The translations under genes and the position numbers were made by a program. 64,000 bases of DNA from Rhabdaerophilum calidifontis. Lineage in GTDB: Bacteria; Pseudomonadota; Alphaproteobacteria; Rhizobiales; Beijerinckiaceae. Shown here one piece after another: positions 36,290 through 44,043 of this stretch. Each line of letters starts with the position of its first letter. Position 1 is the first letter of the stretch. The notes under the pieces were generated by a model. It was not told the origin of the DNA. It searched no databases and was given only the letters and a program-made list of their open reading frames with translations. The stretch is taken from the NCBI RefSeq assembly GCF_008641065.1, contig NZ_VTRS01000007.1:62001-126000 (forward strand), in the 5' to 3' direction.

Positions 36290-36706
36290 ATGTCAGGCGC
36301 AGTCGAGAACAGCGAATTGATTGAACTGACGGCCGAAATCGTTTCGGCCTATGTCAGCAACAATTCGGTTCCGACCGGAGAATTGTCTGGTCTCATCAAC
36401 GACGTCTATCTGGCGCTGACGCGTGTCGGCACGGCTCCGGCCGAAATCGTCGCCGAGCCGCTGAAGCCGGCCGTTCCGGTGAAGAAATCCGTGCACAACG
36501 ATTTCATCATCTGCCTGGAGGACGGGAAGAAATTCAAGTCGCTGAAGCGGCATCTGCGCACACAGTACAACATGTCGCCCGAGCAATATCGCGAGAAATG
36601 GGCGCTGCCGCCGGATTATCCGATGGTCGCGCCGAATTACGCGGCCGCGCGCTCGCGCCTCGCCAAGGAAATGGGCCTCGGCCAGCAGCGCCGCCGCGGG
36701 CGCTGA
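36290..36706 (+). CDS. mucR: MucR/Ros-family transcriptional regulator with degenerate zinc finger
   Basis: 138 residues, the usual size. Helical oligomerisation N-terminus ([14 protein letters not shown]), then the MucR DNA-binding region [18 protein letters not shown] and [11 protein letters not shown], ending [11 protein letters not shown]. In Ros the zinc is held by C-x2-C and two His; here the second Cys is Asp (CLED) and the last His is replaced (RTQY), as in Mlr-type homologues that fold without zinc. Global repressor of exopolysaccharide, motility and cell-cycle genes. Followed by a clear terminator. Confidence 0.93.
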   Translation: MSGAVENSELIELTAEIVSAYVSNNSVPTGELSGLINDVYLALTRVGTAPAEIVAEPLKPAVPVKKSVHNDFIICLEDGKKFKSLKRHLRTQYNMSPEQYREKWALPPDYPMVAPNYAAARSRLAKEMGLGQQRRRGR

Positions 36707-36740
36707 GAGCGGCCGGGATCGCCGGCTCCGGCCGGTCGGA

Positions 36741-36764
36741 AGGGCGCCTCGGGCGCCCTTTTTC
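36741..36764 (+). terminator. Intrinsic terminator after mucR
   Basis: AGGGCGCC-TCG-GGCGCCCT stem (36741-36748 with 36752-36759) followed by five T residues. Begins 35 bases after the mucR stop and separates mucR from the HTH/DUF6456 pair. Confidence 0.85.
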
Positions 36765-36872
36765 ATGGGCGGCACGGCGTGCTGCCGGCTTCGGTCGCTC
36801 GCCGGAATAGGCGCGGCGGGTCTGCGGCTATGCGCGGATTGCGATGTACCCGATTGGCGCAAAATTCATTGT

Positions 36873-36957
36873 GAACCCTAGAACGAGGATAAAATAGGAA
36901 TAAAAACTTACGACCTGATCTTTCTCCTTGAACTTCAACACGATGCAACCCTAGCGT
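36873..36957. promoter_or_regulatory. AT-rich upstream region of the HTH/DUF6456 operon with motifs shared with the GTA promoter
   Basis: Between the mucR terminator and the HTH gene lies a ~225-base non-coding stretch, AT-rich from about 36855 to 36960. It contains AACCCTAG at 36874-36881, ATAGGAAT at 36894-36901 and AACCCTAGCGT at 36947-36957. The exact 11-mer recurs (opposite strand) at 47498-47508 and the 8-mer at 47464-47471, both at the GTA operon promoter. TTGAAC at 36928-36933 could be a -35 element. Confidence 0.5.
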
Positions 36958-36990
36958 TGCGGCGGGGAGTTGAGGTGGCTGGAGCTGATC

Positions 36991-37443
36991 ATGGCGTCTT
37001 GCAGCGATCCGGGAGCGGATCTCCCTTGTCTTGTCCCATCCTTGTCTGAGGCGGCCGGAACGACGCGGCGGCGCGGGCGTCCGGCCTTGCCGCGGCCCTG
37101 CCGCGCGGGGATTGCGGCGCGGCGGGCGCTCGGCGAAAGGCTGAGCGAGGCCGCCGCGGCCGCCTGGCGGGCCGTTCCGCCGGCCGATCTGCGCCGGCCC
37201 ACGCGCAGCCGCGCCGAGATCGCGTTCGCGCGGCAGGCGGCGATCTATTTTGCGCATGTGATCTTCGGCGCGACGCTGACCCGCGCCGGCGGTATTTTCG
37301 GCCGCGACCGGACCACCGCCCGCCATGCCTGTTCGCGGATCGAGGATCAGCGCGACGATCATGCGATCGACCGGTCGATCGACCTGCTGGAACCGGCGAT
37401 CCGGTACTGGTTCGCGGCCTTCGCCGCGGAGGGCGATCGATGA
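36991..37443 (+). CDS. DnaA-domain-IV-like HTH protein, candidate GTA activator (GafY-like)
   Basis: 150 residues from the ATG at 36991 (GGAG six bases upstream). After a basic, Arg-rich N-terminal 60 residues comes a helix-turn-helix resembling DnaA domain IV: SRAEIAFARQAAIYF then FGRDRTTARHACSRIEDQ, matching the DnaA signature ARQxAMYL...RDHTTVxHA. No ATPase part is present. GTA activator GafA of Rhodobacter is described as having a DnaA-like HTH; in Caulobacter the function is split into GafY and GafZ. This gene overlaps a DUF6456 gene by ATGA, fitting a split pair. Assignment as GafY-like is inference. Confidence 0.72.
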   Translation: MASCSDPGADLPCLVPSLSEAAGTTRRRGRPALPRPCRAGIAARRALGERLSEAAAAAWRAVPPADLRRPTRSRAEIAFARQAAIYFAHVIFGATLTRAGGIFGRDRTTARHACSRIEDQRDDHAIDRSIDLLEPAIRYWFAAFAAEGDR

Positions 37444-38300
37444 GCGGCGCGCAGGGCCCCATTCCGGGCGCCGGTCCCGGTGCCGTCGCTGCCGATTACG
37501 CGCGCCACGCGGCCCGGCTTCTGGCCCGGCTCGCGGAACCCGGACTCCATGCCGAGCGCCGGGAGGATCGGGTGGTGCTGGTGCGCGGGCCCGGCGCCGT
37601 CGCTACGGCGACCGGGATCCCGGCCGGCGCGCTCGCCGATCTCCTGCATTGCGGCGCCGTGCGCTGCGAGACGCGGCAGGGGCGGGCGCGCTTCCTCATC
37701 ACCGAGGAGGGGCGGGCGCGGCTCCGGCGCGCTGCCGCGGAGGATGACGGTTTCGGCGCGCAGCACCGGCGGATCGAGACACGGGTCATCGCCGAGAACG
37801 GCGCGGGAGAGACCGTCCGGATCAATGTCCGGGAGGATGCGCTGAGCCTGATCCGGCATGGCCGGCTCGCGACGCGCTTCCTCGGCGCGGCCGAAATCGA
37901 GGCCGGTGAACGCCTGCGCCGCGATCTCGCCGCGGCGCAGATGATGCCGCGGGTCACCTCCGATTGGTCGCGGCTTGTGGTCGACGGCGTGGCGCCGGGG
38001 CGGGGGCTTTCGCTCTCCGAGGCGGCAATGGCGGCGCGCCAGCGGGTCTCGGCGGCGTTGGCGGCGGTTGATGCCGATCTGCGCGGCATCCTGATCGATG
38101 TCTGCGGCTTCGCGAAAGGGATCGAGACCCTGGAGCGCGAGCATGACGTGCCGGCGCGTTCGGGCAAGGTGGTGCTGGCCTTCGCCCTGCGGCAACTCGC
38201 CCGGCATTACGGGCTCAGAAATGCCGCCCAGGGCCCGCAAACTGCGCCGATCTGCGCCTGGGGAACCCCCGATTCCCGGCCCAGGCTCCGGGCAGGGTGA
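37440..38300 (+). CDS. DUF6456 protein, candidate GTA antiterminator/activator (GafZ-like)
   Basis: 286 residues. N-terminal half looks like a winged-helix module (residues ~15-100); residues ~130-265 are the DUF6456 domain, with INVREDALSLIRHGR and DVCGFAKGIETLERE. Translationally coupled to the HTH gene. In Caulobacter, GafZ is reported to act with NusA/G/E as an antiterminator on the GTA operon, and GafZ corresponds to the C-terminal part of GafA; I infer the same role here from the partner gene and from the GTA cluster 9 kb downstream. Without that context it would be a conserved unknown. Confidence 0.7.
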   Translation: MSGAQGPIPGAGPGAVAADYARHAARLLARLAEPGLHAERREDRVVLVRGPGAVATATGIPAGALADLLHCGAVRCETRQGRARFLITEEGRARLRRAAAEDDGFGAQHRRIETRVIAENGAGETVRINVREDALSLIRHGRLATRFLGAAEIEAGERLRRDLAAAQMMPRVTSDWSRLVVDGVAPGRGLSLSEAAMAARQRVSAALAAVDADLRGILIDVCGFAKGIETLEREHDVPARSGKVVLAFALRQLARHYGLRNAAQGPQTAPICAWGTPDSRPRLRAG

Positions 38301-38329
38301 GGTCGGAGGGAGCTGCGGCGCGTCCCCGT

Positions 38330-38752
38330 TCAGCCGGCCCGCGCCGCCGCCTCGGCCTTGATCCGCGCGACCATGGAGGCGAGGCCGTTCGAGCGTTGGG
38401 CGGTGAGATGGTCCTTGAGGCCGATTTCGGCGAACACCGCCTGCGCGTCCAGGGCGATGATCTCGTCGAACGGCCGATCGTCGAACATCGCCAGCACCAG
38501 GGCGACGAGACCCTTGACGATCATCGCGTCGCTGTCGCCCGCGATCCGCAGCGTGCTGCCGTCCGGCCCCGGCCGCATCAGCAGCCAGACCTGGCTCGCG
38601 CAGCCCTGGACCCGGTTCGCCTCGGTATAGGCATCGGCCGGAAGCGGCGCAAGCCGGCGGCCGAGATCGATGAGATAGGCGTAGCGATCCTCCCAATCGT
38701 CGAGAAAGGCGAGATCGTCGCGGATGGCTTGCAGGGCGGCGTTGGCCGGCAT
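38330..38752 (-). CDS. sufE: SufE family cysteine desulfurase activator
   Basis: 140 residues from the ATG at 38752 (GAGGA upstream). The sulfur-accepting Cys lies in RVQGCASQVWL near residue 51, and GDSDAMIVKGLVALVL is typical. Takes persulfide sulfur from SufS for Fe-S cluster assembly. Converges with the DUF6456 gene, 29 bases apart. Confidence 0.93.
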   Translation of the reverse strand: MPANAALQAIRDDLAFLDDWEDRYAYLIDLGRRLAPLPADAYTEANRVQGCASQVWLLMRPGPDGSTLRIAGDSDAMIVKGLVALVLAMFDDRPFDEIIALDAQAVFAEIGLKDHLTAQRSNGLASMVARIKAEAAARAG

Positions 38753-38851
38753 GGGAAGGCTCCTCGGGCCGGCATATCGCGCCGGCATTCGGGGGGCTTG
38801 GGGCGGCGCGCGGCGGGCGTCAAGGGGCTCGCCCCGAGATCGGCGCGGCGT

Positions 38852-39142
38852 TCAGGCGCGGGGATGGGCCGGCCGCCGCGGCGGCAGCGGATAAGCGCCG
38901 GCCGGCAGGGCGAGGAGCGGTTCCGGCTCGGCCGTCTTCGGCGTCGCCGCGACGCGGGCGAGGCCGGCCGCCTGCCCGATGGTCTCGATGCAGCGCGCTG
39001 CCTGGTCCGCGCAGAGCCGGATCACGGCCTCCGGCGCGCGCTCGCGCAGGGTGCCGGCAAGTTCGACGCCGTCCTGCCGCGTGCGATCCGCGCCGTGAAC
39101 GAGCGTGAGGGCGACGATCGCCGCCGAGATGCGCCAGAGCAT
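38852..39142 (-). CDS. Small secreted protein (DUF5330-like position)
   Basis: 96 residues, with an AAGGGA ribosome-binding site six bases upstream. Short signal-like N-terminus (MLWRISAAIVALTLVHG) and a mature part with two Cys (RLCADQAARCIE) and a Pro-rich tail. In related genomes a DUF5330 gene occupies this place beside sufE; similarity is suggestive only. The 307-base gap to its right holds the hairpin, the palindrome and the CtrA-like site listed separately. Confidence 0.6.
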   Translation of the reverse strand: MLWRISAAIVALTLVHGADRTRQDGVELAGTLRERAPEAVIRLCADQAARCIETIGQAAGLARVAATPKTAEPEPLLALPAGAYPLPPRRPAHPRA

Positions 39143-39200
39143 GTCCGTCCCTTTCCGTCCCGGTCTCGGCCTAGCATGGCGGGGCTTGCGGCGGGCTGAA

Positions 39201-39228
39201 GCGATTGCACCGCATTTTATTCAATCGC
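39201..39228. repeat. Inverted repeat in the 39143-39449 gap
   Basis: GCGATTG (39201-39207) and CAATCGC (39222-39228) with a 14-base AT-rich loop. A second element in the same gap is the 12-base perfect palindrome GGTTTTAAAACC at 39310-39321. Either could be an operator; no gene-length ORF is credible in the gap. Confidence 0.35.
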
Positions 39229-39372
39229 CCGGCAGAGGCGGGGGACGCCCTGGAATCGCGGCGGGATCGCGATCCGCTCGAAGGGTATGGAGAGGGGTTG
39301 TTCACCATAGGTTTTAAAACCGCGCTTGATCGCGCCGGAACCGCCGCCCGGCGGGCTGGCGGGCGGCGGCTC

Positions 39373-39388
39373 TTAGGCTCCGTTTAAG
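39373..39388 (+). promoter_or_regulatory. CtrA-like site upstream of the kinase gene
   Basis: TTAG-N7-TTAAG, close to the CtrA consensus TTAA-N7-TTAAC, about 60 bases before the histidine kinase start. A sister site with TTAG-N7-TTAAC is at 42238-42253. Two deviations from consensus make this tentative. Confidence 0.3.
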
Positions 39389-39449
39389 GACCCGCACCGC
39401 AGGGTCTCGTGCGGGGTTGGGGCGAGACAGAACGGGAAGCCGCGTATCC

Positions 39450-41051
39450 ATGGCGATTGATCCGAGGCAGGATCGGCGGGCGCATCCGGGCGCCGACGAG
39501 GCGGAGGAGGCCGTGTGCCGCGCGCGCCTTGTCGCGCGCGGCGCCGGTGTGCTCGCGGCCGCTGCGGCGCTCCTTCAGCCTTTCTTCACGCATGCCGCCG
39601 AAAGCGCCGCTCTGGCCGCGCCGGCGGCCGGGCTTCTCGTCTGGAATCTGCTCGGGCTGGTGCTGCATGTGCGTTTCGGGCCGCGCGGCGCCCCGGCGAT
39701 GCTTGCCGCCGCCGGTTTCGCGCCGCTGATCGCCGCCGCCGCGGCGCCCTGGCCGGTGACCGCCGCGATCGGGCTTGTCGCGCTGAGCGATGCGGCGATC
39801 TCGGCCGAGGCACGCCCCGGCCCGCGCGCCCTGCTGCTCGGCCTTGCCGCGTTGGCCGTGGCGCTGACGGCCGCGATCCTTGTTCCCGCCGCCCTGCCGG
39901 TCCTGTTCGCGGCGCTGCTGCCGGTGCCGGTCGAGGCGCTCCTGCGCCGGCACCTTGGCCGTGCGGACCCCACGGCGCTCGGCGCCGAGATCCTGCGCCT
40001 GCGGGCCCTGCTCGCCGCGCAGGCGCGGGGGAGCGGCCGCCGCGTGGTGGTGACGGATATCGTCGGCATGATCGACCCCGTCCTGTCCGCGGCGGAGAGG
40101 GACGCGGCGGAAGCGGCATCGCGCGGAGCCGCGGAGGCGGAATCGCTTGTCGCCGCCACCCTGATCGCCGATCGCCCGATGCTGCTCGAGGCGCTGTCGC
40201 GCGCGGTGCACGGCGGCGTCGCGAGCCGCGATCTGGCGCTGCGCATGCTGGAGGCGCCGGCCGGGGCTGGTTACCCCGCGCCGCCGCGCTTCTCTGTCCG
40301 GCGGCTCGGCGTCGAGCCGCTGCCCGGTCTTGCCGGGCGCGCGATCGTGGTGATCGAGCGCGATGGGGAGGCGCCGGCGGCCGATGCCGCGCCGGGCCCG
40401 GTGGCGACGCTCGACCCGGTGCCGCTCCGGCGGGCACTGCATGATTGCGTCGCCCCCTTCAATGCCGGCCTCGGATTTCTCGACATGATCGCCGATCCGC
40501 AGCTCGCGCCGCGGGACATCGCGACCTATCGCGATTTCGCGGCCGAAGCGCATCGCGCCATCGCGGAGGCGCATCGCAACGCCGTCCTGCTCGGCCGTCT
40601 GCTCGATCTGGCACGCCATCCGCGCGCGGCGCGGGAGACGATCACACCCGGCCGGCTCGTCGGCGACGCGATCCGCGCGCTGCATCTGCGCCGGGCGGTC
40701 GAGATCGGTCAGATCCGCCTGGGCTCCGCCGAGGCGCTGCCGCCGGCCGCGCTCGAACCCGCCACCGCGCGGCTCGCGGTCGAGGCGCTGATGCGCCACG
40801 CTGCCGGGGCTGCACGCGCCGAGATCGTCTTCGCACGCGAGGGAGAGGATCTGGTCCTGACCTGCTACCGCGACGAAGGCGCAGACCCGGCCGCGCCGGA
40901 CGGGCTCCAGGCCGAGATCGAGGCGGCGGCGGCGGCCGGCGGTGCGCTGGTCTTCGAGGACGGCGAAGCGGATGCGCGGCGGCTGCGCCTTCGCGGCGCC
41001 TATGCGGCGGAATGCCGGGCGGATGCGCCGGCGGTCCGGCTCGCGTCGTGA
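39450..41051 (+). CDS. Membrane histidine kinase-like protein with divergent ATPase domain
   Basis: 533 residues from the ATG at 39450. Residues ~25-170 are hydrophobic with about five or six helices. Residues ~320-395 resemble a HisKA dimerisation domain: LHDCVAPFNAGLGFLDMI matches the H-box pattern H-(E/D)-x3-P-x-N, with His331 as phosphoacceptor, and ends in LLGRLLDLARH. The following ATPase-like part lacks recognisable N, G1 and G2 boxes, so it may be a pseudokinase or phosphotransferase in the manner of DivL or ChpT. Shares a transcript with the peptidoglycan-binding protein gene 13 bases downstream. Confidence 0.6.
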   Translation: MAIDPRQDRRAHPGADEAEEAVCRARLVARGAGVLAAAAALLQPFFTHAAESAALAAPAAGLLVWNLLGLVLHVRFGPRGAPAMLAAAGFAPLIAAAAAPWPVTAAIGLVALSDAAISAEARPGPRALLLGLAALAVALTAAILVPAALPVLFAALLPVPVEALLRRHLGRADPTALGAEILRLRALLAAQARGSGRRVVVTDIVGMIDPVLSAAERDAAEAASRGAAEAESLVAATLIADRPMLLEALSRAVHGGVASRDLALRMLEAPAGAGYPAPPRFSVRRLGVEPLPGLAGRAIVVIERDGEAPAADAAPGPVATLDPVPLRRALHDCVAPFNAGLGFLDMIADPQLAPRDIATYRDFAAEAHRAIAEAHRNAVLLGRLLDLARHPRAARETITPGRLVGDAIRALHLRRAVEIGQIRLGSAEALPPAALEPATARLAVEALMRHAAGAARAEIVFAREGEDLVLTCYRDEGADPAAPDGLQAEIEAAAAAGGALVFEDGEADARRLRLRGAYAAECRADAPAVRLAS

Positions 41052-41064
41052 GGGGGAGGAGAAC

Positions 41065-41868
41065 ATGGTGGAACGCGAAGCCCCGATGAAGCCGCGCCCC
41101 GCCGGTGCGCCGCATCCGCGCCGGCCGCGGCTTGGCCGCGTGCTCACGCGCCAGCGCGCCATCCTGGCCGGGCTCGTGCTGTTTGCCGGCATCGTCGCGG
41201 TCAATGCGGTGGTGCTCCAGAACGACCGGCATCCCGCGCCGCTCTTCCGCACGCTGGCGCGCGGCGCCGACGGCGCGCCGCTGCCGCCGCTGCGGCCGGA
41301 TGGCGGTTCCACCATCCGGCAGGCGGCCTTCACGCCGGTGCCGCTGGGCAGCGGCCGTGCCGAGCGGATCGAGAAGCCCGCCGATCGCGGGCAGGGCGAG
41401 AAGCCGAAATCCGCCGGCGAGGGCGGCGACGCGCTGGTGGCTGAGATCCAGCGCGAACTCGCGCGGCGCGGGCTCTACAAGGGCGAGGCCGACGGCCGGA
41501 CCGGGCCGATGACCGTGCAGGCGATCCGCGATTTCCAGTTCGGCCAGCGCCTGCCGGTGGACGGCCGGGCGAGCGAGGAATTGCTGCGCGAACTGAGCGG
41601 CAGCCGGGCGACGATGAAGGACGAACTGCTCGACCTGCTGCGCAAATCGGTGGAGCCCGAGAAGCCGAACCGCACCGTTCTCGATGTCCAGCGCGCGCTG
41701 AACAAGGCCGGCTACGGGCCGCTGACCGAGGACGGCCAGCTTGGCCCCTCGACGCGGGCGGCGATCGCGAAATTCGAGACCGACCGCAAGCTGCCGCCGA
41801 AGGGCGAGCCGAAGGGACCGGTGCTTCAGGCGCTGGCGGCGGCGACCGGCATCGCGATCGCGCGCTGA
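41065..41868 (+). CDS. Membrane-anchored protein with two peptidoglycan-binding domains
   Basis: 267 residues from the ATG at 41065, after GGGGGAGGA. One membrane helix (residues ~32-52), a Pro/Gly-rich linker, then two PG_binding_1 repeats: VAEIQRELARRGLYKGEADG (residues ~132-175) and VLDVQRALNKAGYGPLTEDG (~210-255), each with GxxT(R/V)xAIxxF. Probably sits in the periplasm on the cell wall. Its stop overlaps the DUF1491 start. Confidence 0.85.
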   Translation: MVEREAPMKPRPAGAPHPRRPRLGRVLTRQRAILAGLVLFAGIVAVNAVVLQNDRHPAPLFRTLARGADGAPLPPLRPDGGSTIRQAAFTPVPLGSGRAERIEKPADRGQGEKPKSAGEGGDALVAEIQRELARRGLYKGEADGRTGPMTVQAIRDFQFGQRLPVDGRASEELLRELSGSRATMKDELLDLLRKSVEPEKPNRTVLDVQRALNKAGYGPLTEDGQLGPSTRAAIAKFETDRKLPPKGEPKGPVLQALAAATGIAIAR

Positions 41869-42215
41869 TGGCGCGGCTGACGAGCGATTTCTTCGTCTCC
41901 GCCCATCTGCGGCGCTGCGCCGCCGAGGGGGTTTTTGCCGCGCTGCGCCGCCGCGGCGGCGCGGAGGCCGGCGCGATTCTTGTCGTGGTCGACCGCCTCG
42001 ACGGCACGGGGACGCTCTACGGCCCCGCGCCGCAAAGCAGTTACGGCGCGCAGGCGCCGGGGCGCGCCTTCTCCCGCCTTCACAAGGACGAGGTGCTCCC
42101 GCGCGCCGAGATCGAAGCGCGTCTCGTGCGCGAGATCGATTTCGACCCCGATTGCTGGATCATCGAGATCGAGGATCGGGGCGGGCGGCATTTCCTCGAT
42201 CTTTCGCCGGAATGA
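41868..42215 (+). CDS. DUF1491 family protein
   Basis: 115 residues. Begins LTSDFFVSAHLRRCAAEG and ends DFDPDCWIIEIEDRGGRHFL, the two conserved blocks of DUF1491, an alphaproteobacterial family of unknown function. One-base overlap with the previous gene implies coupling. Confidence 0.88.
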   Translation: MARLTSDFFVSAHLRRCAAEGVFAALRRRGGAEAGAILVVVDRLDGTGTLYGPAPQSSYGAQAPGRAFSRLHKDEVLPRAEIEARLVREIDFDPDCWIIEIEDRGGRHFLDLSPE

Positions 42216-42237
42216 CGGCTCCGTTTCGGGACGCCCG

Positions 42238-42276
42238 TTAGGCCTCCGTTAACGATTTCCGCCGAGTTTGACGCTA
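42238..42276 (+). promoter_or_regulatory. CtrA-like site and possible promoter core
   Basis: TTAG-N7-TTAAC at 42238-42253, one base off the CtrA consensus TTAA-N7-TTAAC. Right after it, TTGACGCTAGATG (42267-42279) carries GCTAGAT, like the alphaproteobacterial -10 core GCTANAWC, and shares TGACGCTAG with the GTA promoter. About 60-95 bases before the small gene at 42335. Confidence 0.35.
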
Positions 42277-42334
42277 GATGCCCGATTCGGAACGCCCGGC
42301 AGGCGTTGCCGTCGCGGCATCGAAGGAACTGGCC

Positions 42335-42526
42335 ATGGGCGAAATCATCCGCTTGCGGCCTCATCTGGAGGCCAGACAGAAAAACGCCGCGCCCCAAGGC
42401 GCGGTGGGCGGGCGCACCGCGACGATCCTCCTTTTCCTTGGTGTTCGCTACGAGCGCCATGACGACCCGATTCTCGCGCCCACGACCCGCGATGCGCCGC
42501 GGGGCCGGCGGCGCAAGCGTGCGTAG
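42335..42526 (+). CDS. Small conserved alphaproteobacterial protein
   Basis: 63 residues from the ATG at 42335, with GAAGGAA seven bases upstream. Begins MGEIIRLRPHLEARQ and carries ATILLFLGVRYERH, a motif seen in short proteins across Rhizobiales; the tail is very basic (RGRRRKRA). Function unknown. Longer frames upstream look non-conserved. Confidence 0.65.
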   Translation: MGEIIRLRPHLEARQKNAAPQGAVGGRTATILLFLGVRYERHDDPILAPTTRDAPRGRRRKRA

Positions 42527-42597
42527 CCTCGCGTTCCGCGTATCCGCGTTCCCGATTCCGTTCCGTTTCCGCATCCGGCGTCTCGGAGGCCCTCGCG

Positions 42598-43467
42598 ATG
42601 GCGCGCCATCCTCTCCCGTCGAACCCGTCCCTCCGCGCTGCCTGCGGTCTCGCCACGGCGCTGCTGCTCGGCGGCTGCATCTCGACGACCGGTGATTTCG
42701 GTCGCCCGCAGCCCGGTTTCACCAACGACGTGCTGCTGCCCTTCACCGGCATGCTCGCCGCCAAGGCGCGGGGCGAACCCTCCTCCAGCTACGCGCTGAC
42801 CGAGGACGAGAAGGTGCTGCGCAACCGCGCCTGGAACTTCCTGATGCCCGAGAACGACGCGCCGCGCGGCACATGGATGGAGCACAACCTCGCCTTCCAC
42901 CGCATCCTGCCGCCGCGCTCCCAGGACGTGACGCTCTATCACCGCACAATCATGGGCGGGCCGCAATTCGGCGGCGGGCGCGGCCTCGGCGATTCGCCCA
43001 ATCTGCGTGCGATCACCAGCCCCGGCGGCAATTTCAGATCGCTGACCTCGCGCTACAACCGGGTGCGCGATTCGATCGCGGCGGATCACGCGCTGATCCC
43101 CTATTTCAAGCTGGTCGCGAGCCAGGTGCGGCAGGCGGACCATATCCGTCTCCAGAGCCTCGGCCATGTCCGCTATCTGACCGAGGAGCACCGCGCCGAG
43201 GCGATCGCGCGCGTATGCGAGAACGCGATCATCATCGCGCGGGTCAACTGGGCCTTCTTCGACAAGGCCGAGCAATACCGCTATTCGCTCGAGCATCTGA
43301 TCGTCGAGGGCCCGGAGCGCGAGGCGATTCCGGCCGAGCGGACGCTGATGGCGTTCGAGCGCGACATCGCCGGCTTCCGCAAGGATGCGGTGATTCCGCC
43401 GCAATGCCTGCCGGAGGCCGAGATGCCGCCGGTGATCACGCCGCGCCCGCTCGTGCGGAAATATTGA
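42598..43467 (+). CDS. Conserved lipoprotein of unknown function
   Basis: 289 residues, with GGAGG eight bases before the ATG. Lipoprotein signal: hydrophobic GLATALLLGGC with lipobox Cys at residue 27. The remainder is hydrophilic and helical, with an N-terminal FLPFTG-like stretch (LLPFTGMLAAKARGEPSS) typical of alphaproteobacterial conserved lipoproteins. No enzymatic motif. Probably anchored in the inner or outer membrane facing the periplasm. Confidence 0.75.
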   Translation: MARHPLPSNPSLRAACGLATALLLGGCISTTGDFGRPQPGFTNDVLLPFTGMLAAKARGEPSSSYALTEDEKVLRNRAWNFLMPENDAPRGTWMEHNLAFHRILPPRSQDVTLYHRTIMGGPQFGGGRGLGDSPNLRAITSPGGNFRSLTSRYNRVRDSIAADHALIPYFKLVASQVRQADHIRLQSLGHVRYLTEEHRAEAIARVCENAIIIARVNWAFFDKAEQYRYSLEHLIVEGPEREAIPAERTLMAFERDIAGFRKDAVIPPQCLPEAEMPPVITPRPLVRKY

Positions 43468-43494
43468 CCCTGCCCTGAACCATCGCCTGCCGGT

Positions 43495-44043
43495 TCAGCC
43501 CGGCAGCGCCTCGCTGCCGCATTGCGCGCGGCGGAGCACGGCCTCCGCGCGCTCCCGCGCGCTGGGACGGTCGACGATCACCTTGAGGATCGCGAGCCCG
43601 GCAGGGCGCGGCGCGACGATGCGGATTTCCTCCACCGCCTGATCCTCCTCGTCGAGGCGGGTGATGCGGTCGAGCTGGGCCTCGGTCGCGAGCACGACAT
43701 CGAGCGCCCCGCCGGTTGCCGCGCGGTCCGAAACGCTGGCGAAAATGCCGCGGCGCGGCAGCGCGAAGGTGATCGACAGGAAGGTCTCGGACAGCGGCAC
43801 GCGGATGCGCACCGGCCCCTCGGCGAGATCGTAGCGGCAGACCGCGATCGCCATGGCCGGATCGGCATAGGGCCAGGACATGAGCGCCCGGCGATCGACC
43901 AGCGCCATCGCGTTGACCGGCGCCTCCTCGTCGAGGCGCGAGAAGATGTCCGAGCGCGCGAAATGCGGGAGGGCGAAGATCGCCGCGATATGCGTGATTC
44001 CGGCGACGATCATGAACAGCGCGGCGTGGAGGAGGATCGTCAT
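43495..44043 (-). CDS. DUF1254-like membrane-anchored protein
   Basis: 182 residues from the ATG at 44043, overlapping the stop of the DUF1214 gene (ATGA). One N-terminal membrane helix (LLHAALFMIVAGITHIAAIF), then DPAMAIAVCRYDLAEGPVRI, resembling the partner proteins of DUF1214 genes in Rhizobiales. Function unknown; the pair is commonly found together. Confidence 0.7.
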   Translation of the reverse strand: MTILLHAALFMIVAGITHIAAIFALPHFARSDIFSRLDEEAPVNAMALVDRRALMSWPYADPAMAIAVCRYDLAEGPVRIRVPLSETFLSITFALPRRGIFASVSDRAATGGALDVVLATEAQLDRITRLDEEDQAVEEIRIVAPRPAGLAILKVIVDRPSARERAEAVLRRAQCGSEALPG

